Notes: generated by a model not told the origin, from the letters alone. Shown: positions 44,752 through 53,952, counted from the stretch's first letter. The stretch is DNA of 64,000 bases from an uncultured Johnsonella sp. (GCA_937927235.1 CALBCM010000011.1:1-64000), one strand, 5' to 3'. Translations and numbers: made by a program.

Positions 44752-46047
44752 CTACCTTTTTATATTAAATGCATTGAGTCCCGGATAAACAGCAGCTCCT
44801 CCAAGCTGTTCCTCTATGCGAAGCAGCTGGTTATATTTTGCAACACGCTCGGACCTGCTTGGAGCACCTGTTTTTATCTGGCAGGTATTGAGTGCAACTG
44901 CAAGGTCGGCGATTGTAGTATCCTCCGTCTCTCCTGAGCGATGTGAAGATATAGCTGTATATCCCGCTTTATGCGCCATCTTTATAGCTTCAAGAGTTTC
45001 TGATACCGAGCCTATCTGATTAAGCTTGATAAGGATGGAATTGCCACAGCCTGTTTTAATTCCCTTTTCAAGTCTTTCCGTATTTGTAACAAATAAATCA
45101 TCTCCTACAAGCTGAACCTTACCGCCAAGCTCCTTGGTAAGCTCTTTCCAACCTTCCCAGTCTTCTTCATCCAGCGCATCTTCTATAGAAATAATAGGAT
45201 ATTTATCAACAAGCTTTTTCCAATGCTCAATTAAAGTTTTTGAGGTGAAAGTGGTACCTGCTTTAGGAAGCTTATACTCCCCTTTCTTCTCGCCCTTCCA
45301 TTCACTTGCAGCAGCATCAATTGCAATCATAAAGTCCTTGCCGGCTTCATAACCGGCTTTTTTCACAGCTTCTATGATAATTTCGATAACCTCCTCATCG
45401 CTGGAAAGATTCGGTGCAAAGCCTCCCTCATCTCCAACTGAAGTAGCGAGCCCTTTTGATTTTAAAATTCCGGCAAGCGAATGGAATACCTCAGAGCACT
45501 GACGAAGAGCCTCTTTAAAGCTTGCAGCACCTACAGGCATAATCATAAATTCCTGTACATCTACAGTGTTTGCGGCATGAGCTCCTCCATTAAGTATATT
45601 CATCATAGGTACAGGAAGCCTGTTTCCGTTGATTCCCCCAAGAAATCTGTACAGGGGTATATCAAGACAAGTGGCTGCAGCCCTTGCAGCTGCAATAGAC
45701 ACAGCAAGAATAGCATTGGCACCAAGGTTTGACTTATCTTTTGTTCCGTCTGCCTTTATCATAGCGGCATCTATAGCATAAATATCTGAAGCGTCCATTC
45801 CTACAAGCAAATCATTAATCACAGTATTTATATTATTTACAGCTTTTGATACACCTTTTCCAAGATAACGGGACTTATCGCCGTCTCTCAGCTCAAGAGC
45901 TTCAAACTCTCCTGTTGAAGCACCGCTTGGAGCAGTTCCTCTGCCCATGCAGCCGTCAATCAGATATACCTCAGCCTCAACTGTAGGATTGCCTCTTGAG
46001 TCAAGAATCTCTCTGCCTATTACCTTTTCAATTTCTAAGTAGCTCAT
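44752..46047 (-). CDS. eno: enolase
   Basis: Enolase converts 2-phosphoglycerate to phosphoenolpyruvate. The 431 residues contain IGREILDSRGNPTVEAEV, GASTGEFEALELRDGD, SVGDEGGFAPNL, the Mg-binding DDLFVTNTERL and the lysine in LIKLNQIGSVSETLEA, and SHRSGETEDTTIADLAV. AGGAGG precedes the ATG. It stands alone; neighbouring glycolytic genes are absent. Confidence 0.98.
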   Translation of the reverse strand: MSYLEIEKVIGREILDSRGNPTVEAEVYLIDGCMGRGTAPSGASTGEFEALELRDGDKSRYLGKGVSKAVNNINTVINDLLVGMDASDIYAIDAAMIKADGTKDKSNLGANAILAVSIAAARAAATCLDIPLYRFLGGINGNRLPVPMMNILNGGAHAANTVDVQEFMIMPVGAASFKEALRQCSEVFHSLAGILKSKGLATSVGDEGGFAPNLSSDEEVIEIIIEAVKKAGYEAGKDFMIAIDAAASEWKGEKKGEYKLPKAGTTFTSKTLIEHWKKLVDKYPIISIEDALDEEDWEGWKELTKELGGKVQLVGDDLFVTNTERLEKGIKTGCGNSILIKLNQIGSVSETLEAIKMAHKAGYTAISSHRSGETEDTTIADLAVALNTCQIKTGAPSRSERVAKYNQLLRIEEQLGGAAVYPGLNAFNIKR

Positions 46048-46095
46048 AAAATGCCTCCTTGCATATAGTTTATAAAAAATTGATTATATTTTGTC

Positions 46096-46127
46096 TTTAA
46101 CAGAAAATTCTCAAAAGCTCTGTTAAA
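46096..46127. repeat. inverted repeat upstream of enolase
   Basis: TTTAACAG (46096-46103) is repeated inverted as CTGTTAAA (46120-46127) about 50 bases before the enolase start. It could be an operator. A -10-like TATAAT lies between it and the gene (reading minus), but no -35 matches it well. Confidence 0.4.
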
Positions 46128-46182
46128 CAACTTTAATACATCAATATATTAACATATTTATATGCATATAACCATAGTATTT

Positions 46183-46509
46183 TTATATTTTTTTGCCCTT
46201 TTGCTCATCTTCTATTTTCTTTCTTTCCACAAACCTGCCCATAAAATAAGCTATGATACCGACTCCAATTCCGGTCTGCACACAAAAAAGCAGACTTTCC
46301 ACCTCTCCCGGAAGCTCTTTGCCAAGAATACTTTCTATAGGAGGAGTAAACCAGGGCTCGTATTCACCTCCGCTTATTTCTGCAACAACCTCGCTTCCAG
46401 CATCATCAGAGCCTCCAAATTCAGCATCCTTCAACATAAATAAAGGAACCGCAGCTAAAGCAACCGCAAGAATCAGAAGTGCTATAACAATTTTTTTGTT
46501 TTTTGACAT
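46183..46509 (-). CDS. cbiN: cobalt ECF transporter small subunit CbiN
   Basis: CbiN assists the substrate-binding subunit CbiM. The 108 residues have a membrane helix (about 8-26), a short acidic outer loop and a second helix, with FGGSDDAGSEVV and PWFTPPIESILGKELPGEVESLLF as family landmarks. It overlaps the end of cbiM by one base and is the last gene of cbiQ-cbiO-cbiM-cbiN as transcribed. Confidence 0.93.
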   Translation of the reverse strand: MSKNKKIVIALLILAVALAAVPLFMLKDAEFGGSDDAGSEVVAEISGGEYEPWFTPPIESILGKELPGEVESLLFCVQTGIGVGIIAYFMGRFVERKKIEDEQKGKKI

Positions 46510-47261
46510 TATTTATTCCCTCCTTTTAAGAAGCCTATTTCTGTCAGCTCATTCTGTGCATAGGTTTCCAGTCCTATAATTATAATTACTGTAAGCAGAC
46601 CTTCTATCACTGCAAGCGGAAGCTGAGTCGGTGCAAATACCAGCAAAAATTTGCTGGCAGAAGCCATAATTCCGCCCTGAGACATAGGATAAGCAAGAGC
46701 AAGCTGAAAGCTTGTCACAACATAAGTGAGTAAATCTCCTAAAAATGCTGCCAAAAACACAGAAATATTGCTATTTATTTTGGCTTTTTTGCAAAGCTGA
46801 TAAACTATAAAAGCTACAAAAGGACCTGCTACAGCCATAGAAAAGGTATTTGCTCCTAAGGTAGTAAAGCCTCCGTGGGCAAGCAGCAAGGCTTGAAATA
46901 TCAGCACTATAATGCCAAGTATGCTGACTGCACTCGGACCAAAGAGTATAGCAGCAAGTCCTGTACCTGTCATGTGAGAGCATGAGCCGGAAACCGAGGG
47001 GATTTTAAGTGAAGACAGCACAAATATAAAAGCTCCCGACATAGCGATGAGCGTAATTGAGCACCTGTCCTTATCTACCGTCTTCTTTATTGAGAAGTAT
47101 CCCGATATAAGAAAAGGCAAAGCAATTAAACTCCATGCCACTGCATGACCTACCGGTAAAAAACCCTCCATGATGTGCATTGCATTTGCCGTAAAGGGCA
47201 AAGCGAAAGTAAATGCGAATAAAATTGCAAAAGCTGTAAAAATTTTCTCCTGCTTTTTCAT
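46509..47261 (-). CDS. cbiM: cobalt ECF transporter substrate-binding subunit CbiM
   Basis: The substrate-binding membrane protein of the cobalt importer. The 250 residues start with a signal sequence (KIFTAFAILFAFTFALP) that, when removed, leaves MHIMEGFLPVGHAVAW; the histidine after the new N-terminus is the known cobalt ligand of the family. The CSHMTGTGLAAILFGP and GGFTTLGANTFSMAVAGPFVAF segments are typical. It starts behind AGGAGG, 44 bases after cbiO. Confidence 0.95.
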   Translation of the reverse strand: MKKQEKIFTAFAILFAFTFALPFTANAMHIMEGFLPVGHAVAWSLIALPFLISGYFSIKKTVDKDRCSITLIAMSGAFIFVLSSLKIPSVSGSCSHMTGTGLAAILFGPSAVSILGIIVLIFQALLLAHGGFTTLGANTFSMAVAGPFVAFIVYQLCKKAKINSNISVFLAAFLGDLLTYVVTSFQLALAYPMSQGGIMASASKFLLVFAPTQLPLAVIEGLLTVIIIIGLETYAQNELTEIGFLKGGNK

Positions 47262-47305
47262 TTTCTCCTCCTTTATAAATTTTTTAAAATTAACTTTATT
47301 AATAT

Positions 47306-48142
47306 TCAGTTTAACCTGAAATTAAATAATTGCTTGAATTCTTCTATATTTTTAGCTGGCTTTCCCCCCTCTTTAATTACAGAATTAGCTAAAAGGATTT
47401 CGTAAACCTCTAAAAGTATAGGCTTTTTTAAGCTTGCTCTATTAAGCACCTCCCGATTATTAAATACTGTTGCCGGGTCTGAATCGGCAATGATGCTGCC
47501 CTCGGAAAATACTATAATTCTGTCTGCCCACCTGAAAGCAAATTCCAGGTCATGCGTAGAAATAACTAAAGTCTTGCTTTCTGAAGACATTCTTTTAAGC
47601 ACTTCCTCAAATATATAGATATTTTGAGCATCAAGTGAAGCTGTGGGCTCATCAAAGATTATAACCTCGGACTTCATAGCTATAATATCAGCTATGCTCA
47701 CCTTTTTTTTCTCTCCTCCGCTCAGATAATGCGGAGGTCTGTCTATTAAATCTGAAATACTCATATAATTCAGTGCTTCAATAACTCTTTTTGCAACCTC
47801 CTGCCTGTCCAGACCGAGATTCATAGGTCCAAAGCTTACTTCAGCTCTTACTGTTGAAGCGATAATTTGATTATCTGCCTCCTGAAATACTATACCTACA
47901 TTTTTTTGCAGCTCTTTTAAATTCGATTTTTCTATAAGCTTATTTTTATAATATATTCTGCCGCTGTCTGATTTTAACACTCCATTAATATTAAGAAAGA
48001 AAGTTGATTTGCCTGAGCCGTTGGCACCAAGTACCGCAAGCTTTTCTCCGCTGTGTATTTCTAGAGATATGCCTTTGATTATTTCATGACCTTTTATATA
48101 ACTATAGTGTAAATCTTCTATTTTTAATATAACCTCGCTCAT
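47306..48142 (-). CDS. cbiO: ECF transporter ATPase CbiO
   Basis: The ATPase that powers cobalt import. The 278 residues contain Walker A GANGSGKSTFF, the ABC signature LSGGEKKKVSIADI, Walker B VIIFDEPTASLD and the H-loop STHDLEF. It overlaps cbiQ by 4 bases. Confidence 0.95.
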   Translation of the reverse strand: MSEVILKIEDLHYSYIKGHEIIKGISLEIHSGEKLAVLGANGSGKSTFFLNINGVLKSDSGRIYYKNKLIEKSNLKELQKNVGIVFQEADNQIIASTVRAEVSFGPMNLGLDRQEVAKRVIEALNYMSISDLIDRPPHYLSGGEKKKVSIADIIAMKSEVIIFDEPTASLDAQNIYIFEEVLKRMSSESKTLVISTHDLEFAFRWADRIIVFSEGSIIADSDPATVFNNREVLNRASLKKPILLEVYEILLANSVIKEGGKPAKNIEEFKQLFNFRLN

Positions 48143-48951
48143 ATACCTATTCCTTTTATATATTTAATATGCATTATCCAGATAAAAAATATTGATAAAA
48201 TATAAAAACCCGCTCCTGCCATCTGCCTTGCGGATAATATTTTATCTTCCTGCAGAAAATTCAGCTCCCCATTAAAGCAGCGTGCTTCCATAGCGGTATA
48301 ATAAGCATTTGCTTTCTTTAATGCTAATATCAGTATATTGCTTGCTATATTGCCGAAGCTCATAAATGAAGCTTTAAGATTGCGGTAGCCCAGTCTGGAA
48401 AGGGCTGAATCATGCATATTTGCATGTACCTCTGTCAATATAAATATAAACCTGTAAATAAGATTCATAAGCTCAATTATAAGCTTCGGCAGGTGCATAT
48501 TTTTCAGGCTTAAAATTATTTCATAAGGCATGGTTGAAAGTATCAGAGCCTGCATAATGCTTACACAGGTAAGCGCCTTGATTATAAGCTTAAACAGCCT
48601 TATAAGCTGTGAAACCGAGCTGAATATATAGAGATTGCCTAAATGTATATAAAAGTCACCCCCAGGTTCAGCTGAAAAATTCAATGCTATACTAAGGCTT
48701 GCAAGTATTATAAAGCTAAGAGGTGTCAAAAGCATTGAAATATAATCCCAAAAGCCGATTCCCCCAAGTATTACGCTGATAAAGCACATGCTGAGAAATA
48801 TATATAATGATACGTAAACATCATTAAGTACTAAAGTTAATATCAACACAACTATAGAGCCTACAAGCTTGTAATCCGGGTTTAAATATTTAAGCTTTGA
48901 ATTAAAAGCATATAAATCTATTGGAAATCTCCTGCCATGATTATGTGCCAT
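48139..48951 (-). CDS. cbiQ: ECF transporter transmembrane subunit CbiQ
   Basis: The coupling membrane protein of the cobalt importer. The 270 residues have about five hydrophobic segments and the coupling motif region with ARCFNGEL (the A-R-x motif of T components). It is the first gene after the cobalamin riboswitch, so the operon reads cbiQ-cbiO-cbiM-cbiN, while cbiM-cbiN-cbiQ-cbiO is more usual. Confidence 0.93.
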   Translation of the reverse strand: MAHNHGRRFPIDLYAFNSKLKYLNPDYKLVGSIVVLILTLVLNDVYVSLYIFLSMCFISVILGGIGFWDYISMLLTPLSFIILASLSIALNFSAEPGGDFYIHLGNLYIFSSVSQLIRLFKLIIKALTCVSIMQALILSTMPYEIILSLKNMHLPKLIIELMNLIYRFIFILTEVHANMHDSALSRLGYRNLKASFMSFGNIASNILILALKKANAYYTAMEARCFNGELNFLQEDKILSARQMAGAGFYILSIFFIWIMHIKYIKGIGI

Positions 48952-49030
48952 ATATTCCTTTCCCTAATAATTAAAGTATAAAAAAACTGCTATATTAAAG
49001 TGAATTCAGCTTTAATAACGCACCTTAAAA

Positions 49031-49052
49031 AGTATATTTTATTAAATATACT
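49031..49052 (-). terminator. AT-only hairpin with T-run, possible riboswitch terminator
   Basis: On the minus strand AGTATATTT pairs with AAATATACT around a four-base loop and is followed by TTTTT. It lies between the cobalamin riboswitch and cbiQ, where an expression platform would sit. With no G-C pairs other than the ends, its strength is doubtful. Confidence 0.4.
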
Positions 49053-49255
49053 CTACTGAGGTTTAACATTCACCTTGAATATAACAGCAAAACAAATAAT
49101 AGCTATTTTATATTAAATACACTATTACTATAAGTTTATTTTATTTTACAGTACCCAAAAAACAATATATAAATTTTCATATTTATATATTTTCCGGAGC
49201 AGATTATATGTATAGCTGTATCAGTTCATGGGAACGTAGAACCTAATAATAGCCT
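49053..49255 (-). other. AT-rich leader between riboswitch and cbiQ
   Basis: About 200 bases with no coding potential. A short hairpin-like GTTC/GAAC segment at about 49216-49240 follows the riboswitch directly, and long runs of A/T follow. I see no further recognisable element. Confidence 0.4.
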
Positions 49256-49436
49256 CATAGATGTATCCTGACTTAAACAATAGCGTATTTATAATAATTT
49301 AAAAACACACAACAGGCTTTGCCTTCCCGGTTTATACTGAACCAGTGACCTTTAAAGCCCTTAATCATTATCACAGTAGCGTCCCTGTGCGGGATTTCCA
49401 CCCGGCTTCCTATGTATAAAATACATAAAATCTATG
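49256..49436 (-). promoter_or_regulatory. cobalamin riboswitch upstream of cbiQOMN
   Basis: Reading the minus strand, the aptamer shows in order CATAGAT (49436-49430, P1), a hairpin, GCCGGGTGGAAATCCCGC, ACAGGGACGCTACTGTG, the B12 box AAGGTCACTGG, CCGGGAAGGC, and AAGTCAGGATACATCTATG, whose ATCTATG (49262-49256) closes P1. It senses adenosylcobalamin and would shut off cobalt uptake when B12 is plentiful. Confidence 0.92.
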
Positions 49437-49446
49437 TGCTGAAAAA

Positions 49447-49475
49447 ATACTATCATAATATTATAGTAAAAGCAA
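49447..49475 (-). promoter_or_regulatory. sigma-A promoter of the riboswitch-cbi operon
   Basis: On the minus strand, TTGCTT (49475-49470), 17 bases, and TAGTAT (49452-49447) preceded by TGA (extended -10). The predicted start site lies a few bases before the first base of riboswitch P1. Confidence 0.65.
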
Positions 49476-49562
49476 GAAAAAGAAAAGAGCCAGCAAAAAA
49501 CACTTTTTACAGGTCTGGGGAATTTATAATAATATATAATGCAAAAGCATATTGTGTCAGTA

Positions 49563-49571
49563 TGATATAAT
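49563..49571 (+). promoter_or_regulatory. extended -10 promoter of the xer gene
   Basis: TGATATAAT (TG at 49563-49564, TATAAT at 49566-49571) is a full extended -10. No -35 is seen 17 bases upstream. The xer start codon is 38 bases downstream. Confidence 0.55.
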
Positions 49572-49608
49572 AATTATAAGTAAATAAGAAAGGTATTGAA
49601 ATAAAAAT

Positions 49609-50679
49609 ATGGAAAATCTTCCCTATAATGAACAGGTTGACAAGTATAATATTCTCAAGCTCCGTGAATTGAATGCCGCTCTGCCGGCTTACTGCAAAGC
49701 TTTTTTCAGAGGAATTGAACAAAGAACACAGTCGAGAACACGTATCGCCTACGCCTATGACCTCAGAGTGTTTTTTACTTTTTTATTAAATAATAATCCT
49801 GAAATGAAAAAAGCTTGTTCTGACATAAGAGAGATACCGCTTGAAGCACTTGAAAAGCTGACCACCGATGATTTTGAAGAATACATGGAATATCTCAAAT
49901 ACAGAGAGGAAGGCAGAAACATTATTAATAAGGAAAATGCCATCAAAAGAAAAATTTCTTCACTTAAAAGCTTCTTTAAATATTTTTATAATACCGGTAA
50001 AATAAATGAAAATGTGTTATCCAAGGTTTTGCTCCCAAGACTTATTGAAAAAGATATTATAAGGCTTGACATGGACGAGGTGGCACTGATGATGGATGAG
50101 GTTGAAAATGGAGATTCTCTTTCAAAAAAGCAAAAGGAATACCATGAGAAAACCAGAAAAAGAGATCTTGCCATAATAGGACTTATGCTTGGAACCGGTA
50201 TCAGAGTATCCGAATGCGTAGGTCTTAACTTAAATGATATTGACTTTAAAAATGATGGCATACGCATACATAGAAAGGGAGGCAAGGAGGTTACCGTCTA
50301 TTTTTCGGATGAGCTGGAAAAAATCCTCCTGTCTTACCTTGAGGAAAGAAAGCTTACAGAGGTTTTAAAGGGTCATGAAGAAGCATTGTTTCTTTCGCTT
50401 CAAATGAAAAGAATCAGTGTAAGGAGTGTTGAAAAGCTTGTCAAAAAATATGCGCAGGCGATTTCACCGCTTAAAAAAATTACTCCGCACAAATTAAGAA
50501 GTACCTACGGCACCAATCTCTACAAAGAAACCGGTGATATTTACCTTGTAGCTGATGTGCTTGGACACAGCGATGTAAATACTACCAAAAAGCATTATGC
50601 GGCACTTGAAGATGATAGAAGAAAAAAAGCCAGAAATGTAGTCAGGCTTAGAGAAGACAGTGATTCTTTTGAAAAATAA
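49609..50679 (+). CDS. tyrosine recombinase, XerS-like
   Basis: A 356-residue site-specific recombinase of the Xer type. The N-terminal SAM-like core-binding domain (about 20-140) includes FFTFLL and KRKISSLKSFFKYFY. The catalytic domain has R199 (GTGIRVSE), K in HRKGGKEV, H294-K-L-R297, H320 (VLGHSDVNTT) and the nucleophile Y330 (KKHYAAL), so it looks active. The length and RDLAIIGLMLGTGIRVSE resemble XerS of streptococci, the single recombinase that resolves chromosome dimers, rather than XerC/XerD (about 300). I could not identify a dif site. Confidence 0.85.
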   Translation: MENLPYNEQVDKYNILKLRELNAALPAYCKAFFRGIEQRTQSRTRIAYAYDLRVFFTFLLNNNPEMKKACSDIREIPLEALEKLTTDDFEEYMEYLKYREEGRNIINKENAIKRKISSLKSFFKYFYNTGKINENVLSKVLLPRLIEKDIIRLDMDEVALMMDEVENGDSLSKKQKEYHEKTRKRDLAIIGLMLGTGIRVSECVGLNLNDIDFKNDGIRIHRKGGKEVTVYFSDELEKILLSYLEERKLTEVLKGHEEALFLSLQMKRISVRSVEKLVKKYAQAISPLKKITPHKLRSTYGTNLYKETGDIYLVADVLGHSDVNTTKKHYAALEDDRRKKARNVVRLREDSDSFEK

Positions 50680-50687
50680 TAAAACCC

Positions 50688-50735
50688 GCCGCCATATTGG
50701 CAGCTCATTCAATACGGCGGCTTTATATATTTAGA
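50688..50735. terminator. bidirectional terminator between xer and citrate synthase
   Basis: GCCGCCATATTG (50688-50699) pairs with CAATACGGCGGC (50710-50721), with one mismatch. TTTATATATTT follows on the plus strand and a T-run follows on the minus strand. Confidence 0.8.
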
Positions 50736-50739
50736 TTCT

Positions 50740-52074
50740 TTATCTGTCTTTTATTTTTATATATTCATTAAACTGTCCTACGTACTTGGTAGCCGGGCGC
50801 ATAATTCTTCCGTCATATAATTTATTTTCAATATTATGTGCAATCCAGCCTACACAGCGGGCACATACAAATAAAGGTGTGAAAAGCTCTCTTGGTATGT
50901 TAAGCATTTCATAGGCAAAGCCGCTGTAATAATCAACATTATTTGAAATAGTATATCCCTTTCTCTCAAATATAACCTGCTTAACCAGATTTTCAAACTG
51001 CACATAAAATTCATATTCCCTAAGTCTGCCCTTTTCTTCTGCAACATCACGACAGAAATTTTTTAAGAGCTCCGCTCTCGGGTCGCTTATTGTATATACC
51101 GCATGCCCGAAGCCGTATATAAGCCCGCTCTGGTCATAAAAATCCTTGTCAAGCAGCTTATTTATTATATTGCAGATTGCAGTTTCGTCATCAGTATAGC
51201 CTACTTCATTTAATATACACTCCATCATTTTAGTAACACTTACATTTGCTCCGCCGTGTTTAGGACCTTTTAATGAGCCTATGGAGGCGGTAATAGAAGA
51301 ATAAATATCAGTTCCTGTAGAAGATACCACGACATTTGTAAAGGTTGAGTTATTTCCTCCGCCGTGGTCTGCATGCAGAAGCAAAAGTGTATCCAGCAAA
51401 GCGGCTTCTTTCTCCGTAAATATTTTATCAGCCCTCAGCATATATAGGATATTTTCCGCAATAGAATAATTTTCATTTGAATAGTGTATAAACAGGCTTT
51501 TTCTATCATAATAGTGCTTTTTGCTGTGATAGGCATAGCACATAATTGCAGGGAGCTTTGAAGCGATTGAAAGTCCCTTTACGAGGGTAGGAAATACCTC
51601 TACATTATCAGGCTCCTCATCATAGGTGTATAGGTTAAGCACCGCTCTTTGCATTACATTCATAAGATTATGCCCGGGCATTCTCAAAAGACTGGCTTCA
51701 AGAAAATCGTCAGGAAGGGTATACATTCCCCTTATTATCTTTAAAAATTTTTCAAATTCTTTTTTTGAAGGCAGATATCCAAAAAGCAGGATAAACATTA
51801 CTTCTTCATATCCGTTGGTTCCTTCAGGATGTTCATTAACTATATCATTTATATTATAGCCTCTGTAATATAAGCTTCCCGGCACATTATTTTTAACTCC
51901 GTCAATCACTTCGTAGCCGACTACATCGGATACTTTTGTGAGTCCTACTCTTACACCTGTACCGTCTTCGTTTCTCAGGCCTTTTTTTACATTATACTCT
52001 TTAAAGAGCTTGTTTTTGATGTCAGTATATACCTGACTTTTCCCAAAAGCCTGAGCCAGAAAGTTTTCTGTCAT
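50740..52074 (-). CDS. gltA: citrate synthase (Si-type)
   Basis: Citrate synthase condenses acetyl-CoA with oxaloacetate. The 444 residues contain SLYYRGYNINDI, the catalytic-histidine segments LLHADHGGGNNSTF and FGHAVYTISDPRA, and KGPKHGGANVSVTKMM. Length is at the long end of the family. Aconitase and isocitrate dehydrogenase are not adjacent, so its place in a glutamate-synthesis branch is an inference. AGGAG lies a few bases before the ATG. Confidence 0.95.
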   Translation of the reverse strand: MTENFLAQAFGKSQVYTDIKNKLFKEYNVKKGLRNEDGTGVRVGLTKVSDVVGYEVIDGVKNNVPGSLYYRGYNINDIVNEHPEGTNGYEEVMFILLFGYLPSKKEFEKFLKIIRGMYTLPDDFLEASLLRMPGHNLMNVMQRAVLNLYTYDEEPDNVEVFPTLVKGLSIASKLPAIMCYAYHSKKHYYDRKSLFIHYSNENYSIAENILYMLRADKIFTEKEAALLDTLLLLHADHGGGNNSTFTNVVVSSTGTDIYSSITASIGSLKGPKHGGANVSVTKMMECILNEVGYTDDETAICNIINKLLDKDFYDQSGLIYGFGHAVYTISDPRAELLKNFCRDVAEEKGRLREYEFYVQFENLVKQVIFERKGYTISNNVDYYSGFAYEMLNIPRELFTPLFVCARCVGWIAHNIENKLYDGRIMRPATKYVGQFNEYIKIKDR

Positions 52075-52287
52075 AATAAATCTCCTCTTTGTGTTATATT
52101 TTTATTTATAGTCCGTAAAATGACGGCATATAAGTTTCCACTTTAATGCTCTAATCTAATAAAATTATAAGCCTGCAAAAAAGACAATGATTGCTTTATA
52201 GAAAATCAAATTATTCCCGTACTCCTCAATCCCGACTTTTATACACTGCCTGGCTTGTTATAGAAGTGGAAATTCAGCTTCTGCTTA

Positions 52288-53952
52288 TTAATCACCGAGC
52301 ATATTTCTGATTACAGTAGGTCTTCTATAATTCCACTGCGATATTTTAATTCCGCTTCTCCTGCTTGCAGCATGTACAATTTGTCCATTCCCTATATACA
52401 TAGCGACATGATTTATAGTTCCCTTACTGTTTGAATAAAAAATTAAATCACCGGGGCGCATTTCATCTGAGGAAATCTTTTTTCCCATCTGAGCCTGTGA
52501 GCCTGAATAATGAGGAAGCGACACTCCGTAATTACCAAGTATCTGCATGGTAAAGCCTGAACAGTCACACCCCCTGGTAAGACTGGTACCCCCCCATACA
52601 TATCGGTTTCCAAGAAACTGCAATGCATAGTTCACAATCTGTGTCCTCTTTGACTGAGAAGCCATAGCGGCCTCTTCTATAGGTGAGAACTTAATTGCTT
52701 CATTAAGTGCATATCTTACATCAACAAAATCAGTCGATACAAAAGCATTATTATCATTTTCCAGCTCTATCTCAACCCAGCCGTCCTGCTGTGAAACCAC
52801 CAGATATTTTTCACTGTTGCTTATCTGAGTCCAAATTTTTGCCGCAGTATTCGGCTCGGAGCGAACATTTAATATATCGGTGTTAACTACTGCCATAAGC
52901 TGCGCCTCGGCAATAGCTTCATCCTTTGCAGCCTGACCCGTACGTATATAATCCGATTTTACATAGCCTGTTATCTTACCTGAACGTATTTTATACCAAC
53001 CGTCCAGAGTTTCCAGGATTTCTCCCCCTGCTTTGCTTGTCATCTTGCCTATAATCTTTCCGCTTTCACTTGGCTCCTCCCTTACATTCAGATAGCCCTG
53101 CACATCTGAGATTCCGAGATTGTCATAAAGGTCAAGCACCATGCTTCTCAAATCGAGTTTCCTGGCTTCATTAAGGGATTTTTTTACATCGGCATACTCT
53201 GCCGACATATAACCTTCATTAACCTGAATCCAGCCATTTTCATTTGATAGGATATCATATCTTTCATCCCTATAGGCATTTGACACAATTTCAGCGTCGG
53301 TAGAAGGCTGTGACCTTATATTAAGCTTGTCGGCTTTAATAACTGCCCTTTCCCTGACTTCATTTCTGGCAAGGGCTTTGGCTTCATCTCCAACTGCCAA
53401 AAAAGTCTTATTGACGTATCCTTCCACACTTCCGGATTTTACCAGATACCATTCTTCATTATCTGCACTTAAAATATCACAGACTCCGCCATTGTAAAGC
53501 TTGCCTACAACATCCGCAAATTTCTCAGGCTTTTCTCTTAAATTGAGATAGCCGTCTACCTTTGCTACTGCTATATTATTATAACTATTTATTACCTCAT
53601 CAATTTCAGCATTAAGCTGGACTTCTGCCGCCTGCCTTTGCTTTACTTCGTCAGAAAAAAGGCTGCCTTCCTCTTTTTGCGCATTTGAGGTGGTAGCGGG
53701 AATAAACCCTCCAGAAGTAAACGCTTTCACGCCGATTACTGTAAAAAAGAGCAATATCAATGCAGCTCCTGCAATTACACAGCACCTTTGCATAAACTGG
53801 TGCCGCCTCCATTTAGGCATCGCTGCAATCTCAGAAGGACTCGGAAGGTTTTTGACAAAGCCGAAAGGATTGAGCATATCAAAATTAATGCCAAATTTTT
53901 TTGTGAATTTAGGTAGTTTAAAAAAATTTTTAAATCTAAATTTTTTTTTCAT
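52288..53952 (-). CDS. SH3-repeat NlpC/P60 endopeptidase
   Basis: A 554-residue membrane-anchored peptidoglycan hydrolase. A cytoplasmic basic N-terminus and membrane helix (about 55-72) precede four bacterial SH3-like domains whose cores read YLNLREKP, KLNIRSQP, YLNVREEP and ILNVRSEP. The C-terminal NlpC/P60 domain (about 440-554) has the catalytic cysteine in GCDCSGFTMQ, histidine in NHVAMYIG and VHAASR, so it looks active. The first and third SH3 units resemble each other, as do the second and fourth, which points to an internal duplication of a pair. Confidence 0.93.
   Translation of the reverse strand: MKKKFRFKNFFKLPKFTKKFGINFDMLNPFGFVKNLPSPSEIAAMPKWRRHQFMQRCCVIAGAALILLFFTVIGVKAFTSGGFIPATTSNAQKEEGSLFSDEVKQRQAAEVQLNAEIDEVINSYNNIAVAKVDGYLNLREKPEKFADVVGKLYNGGVCDILSADNEEWYLVKSGSVEGYVNKTFLAVGDEAKALARNEVRERAVIKADKLNIRSQPSTDAEIVSNAYRDERYDILSNENGWIQVNEGYMSAEYADVKKSLNEARKLDLRSMVLDLYDNLGISDVQGYLNVREEPSESGKIIGKMTSKAGGEILETLDGWYKIRSGKITGYVKSDYIRTGQAAKDEAIAEAQLMAVVNTDILNVRSEPNTAAKIWTQISNSEKYLVVSQQDGWVEIELENDNNAFVSTDFVDVRYALNEAIKFSPIEEAAMASQSKRTQIVNYALQFLGNRYVWGGTSLTRGCDCSGFTMQILGNYGVSLPHYSGSQAQMGKKISSDEMRPGDLIFYSNSKGTINHVAMYIGNGQIVHAASRRSGIKISQWNYRRPTVIRNMLGD

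Noticed and set aside
44719..45732. Plus-strand reading frames opposite enolase
   Set aside because: Shadows of the minus-strand enolase frame with no start signal or domain.
49201..49250. GTTC/GAAC hairpin after the riboswitch as a terminator
   Set aside because: The stem is only about 4 bp and there is no T-tract.
49563..50679. xer gene as evidence of an integrated mobile element
   Set aside because: No other phage or transposon genes, repeats or tRNA lie nearby, and the protein looks like a chromosomal XerS-type recombinase.
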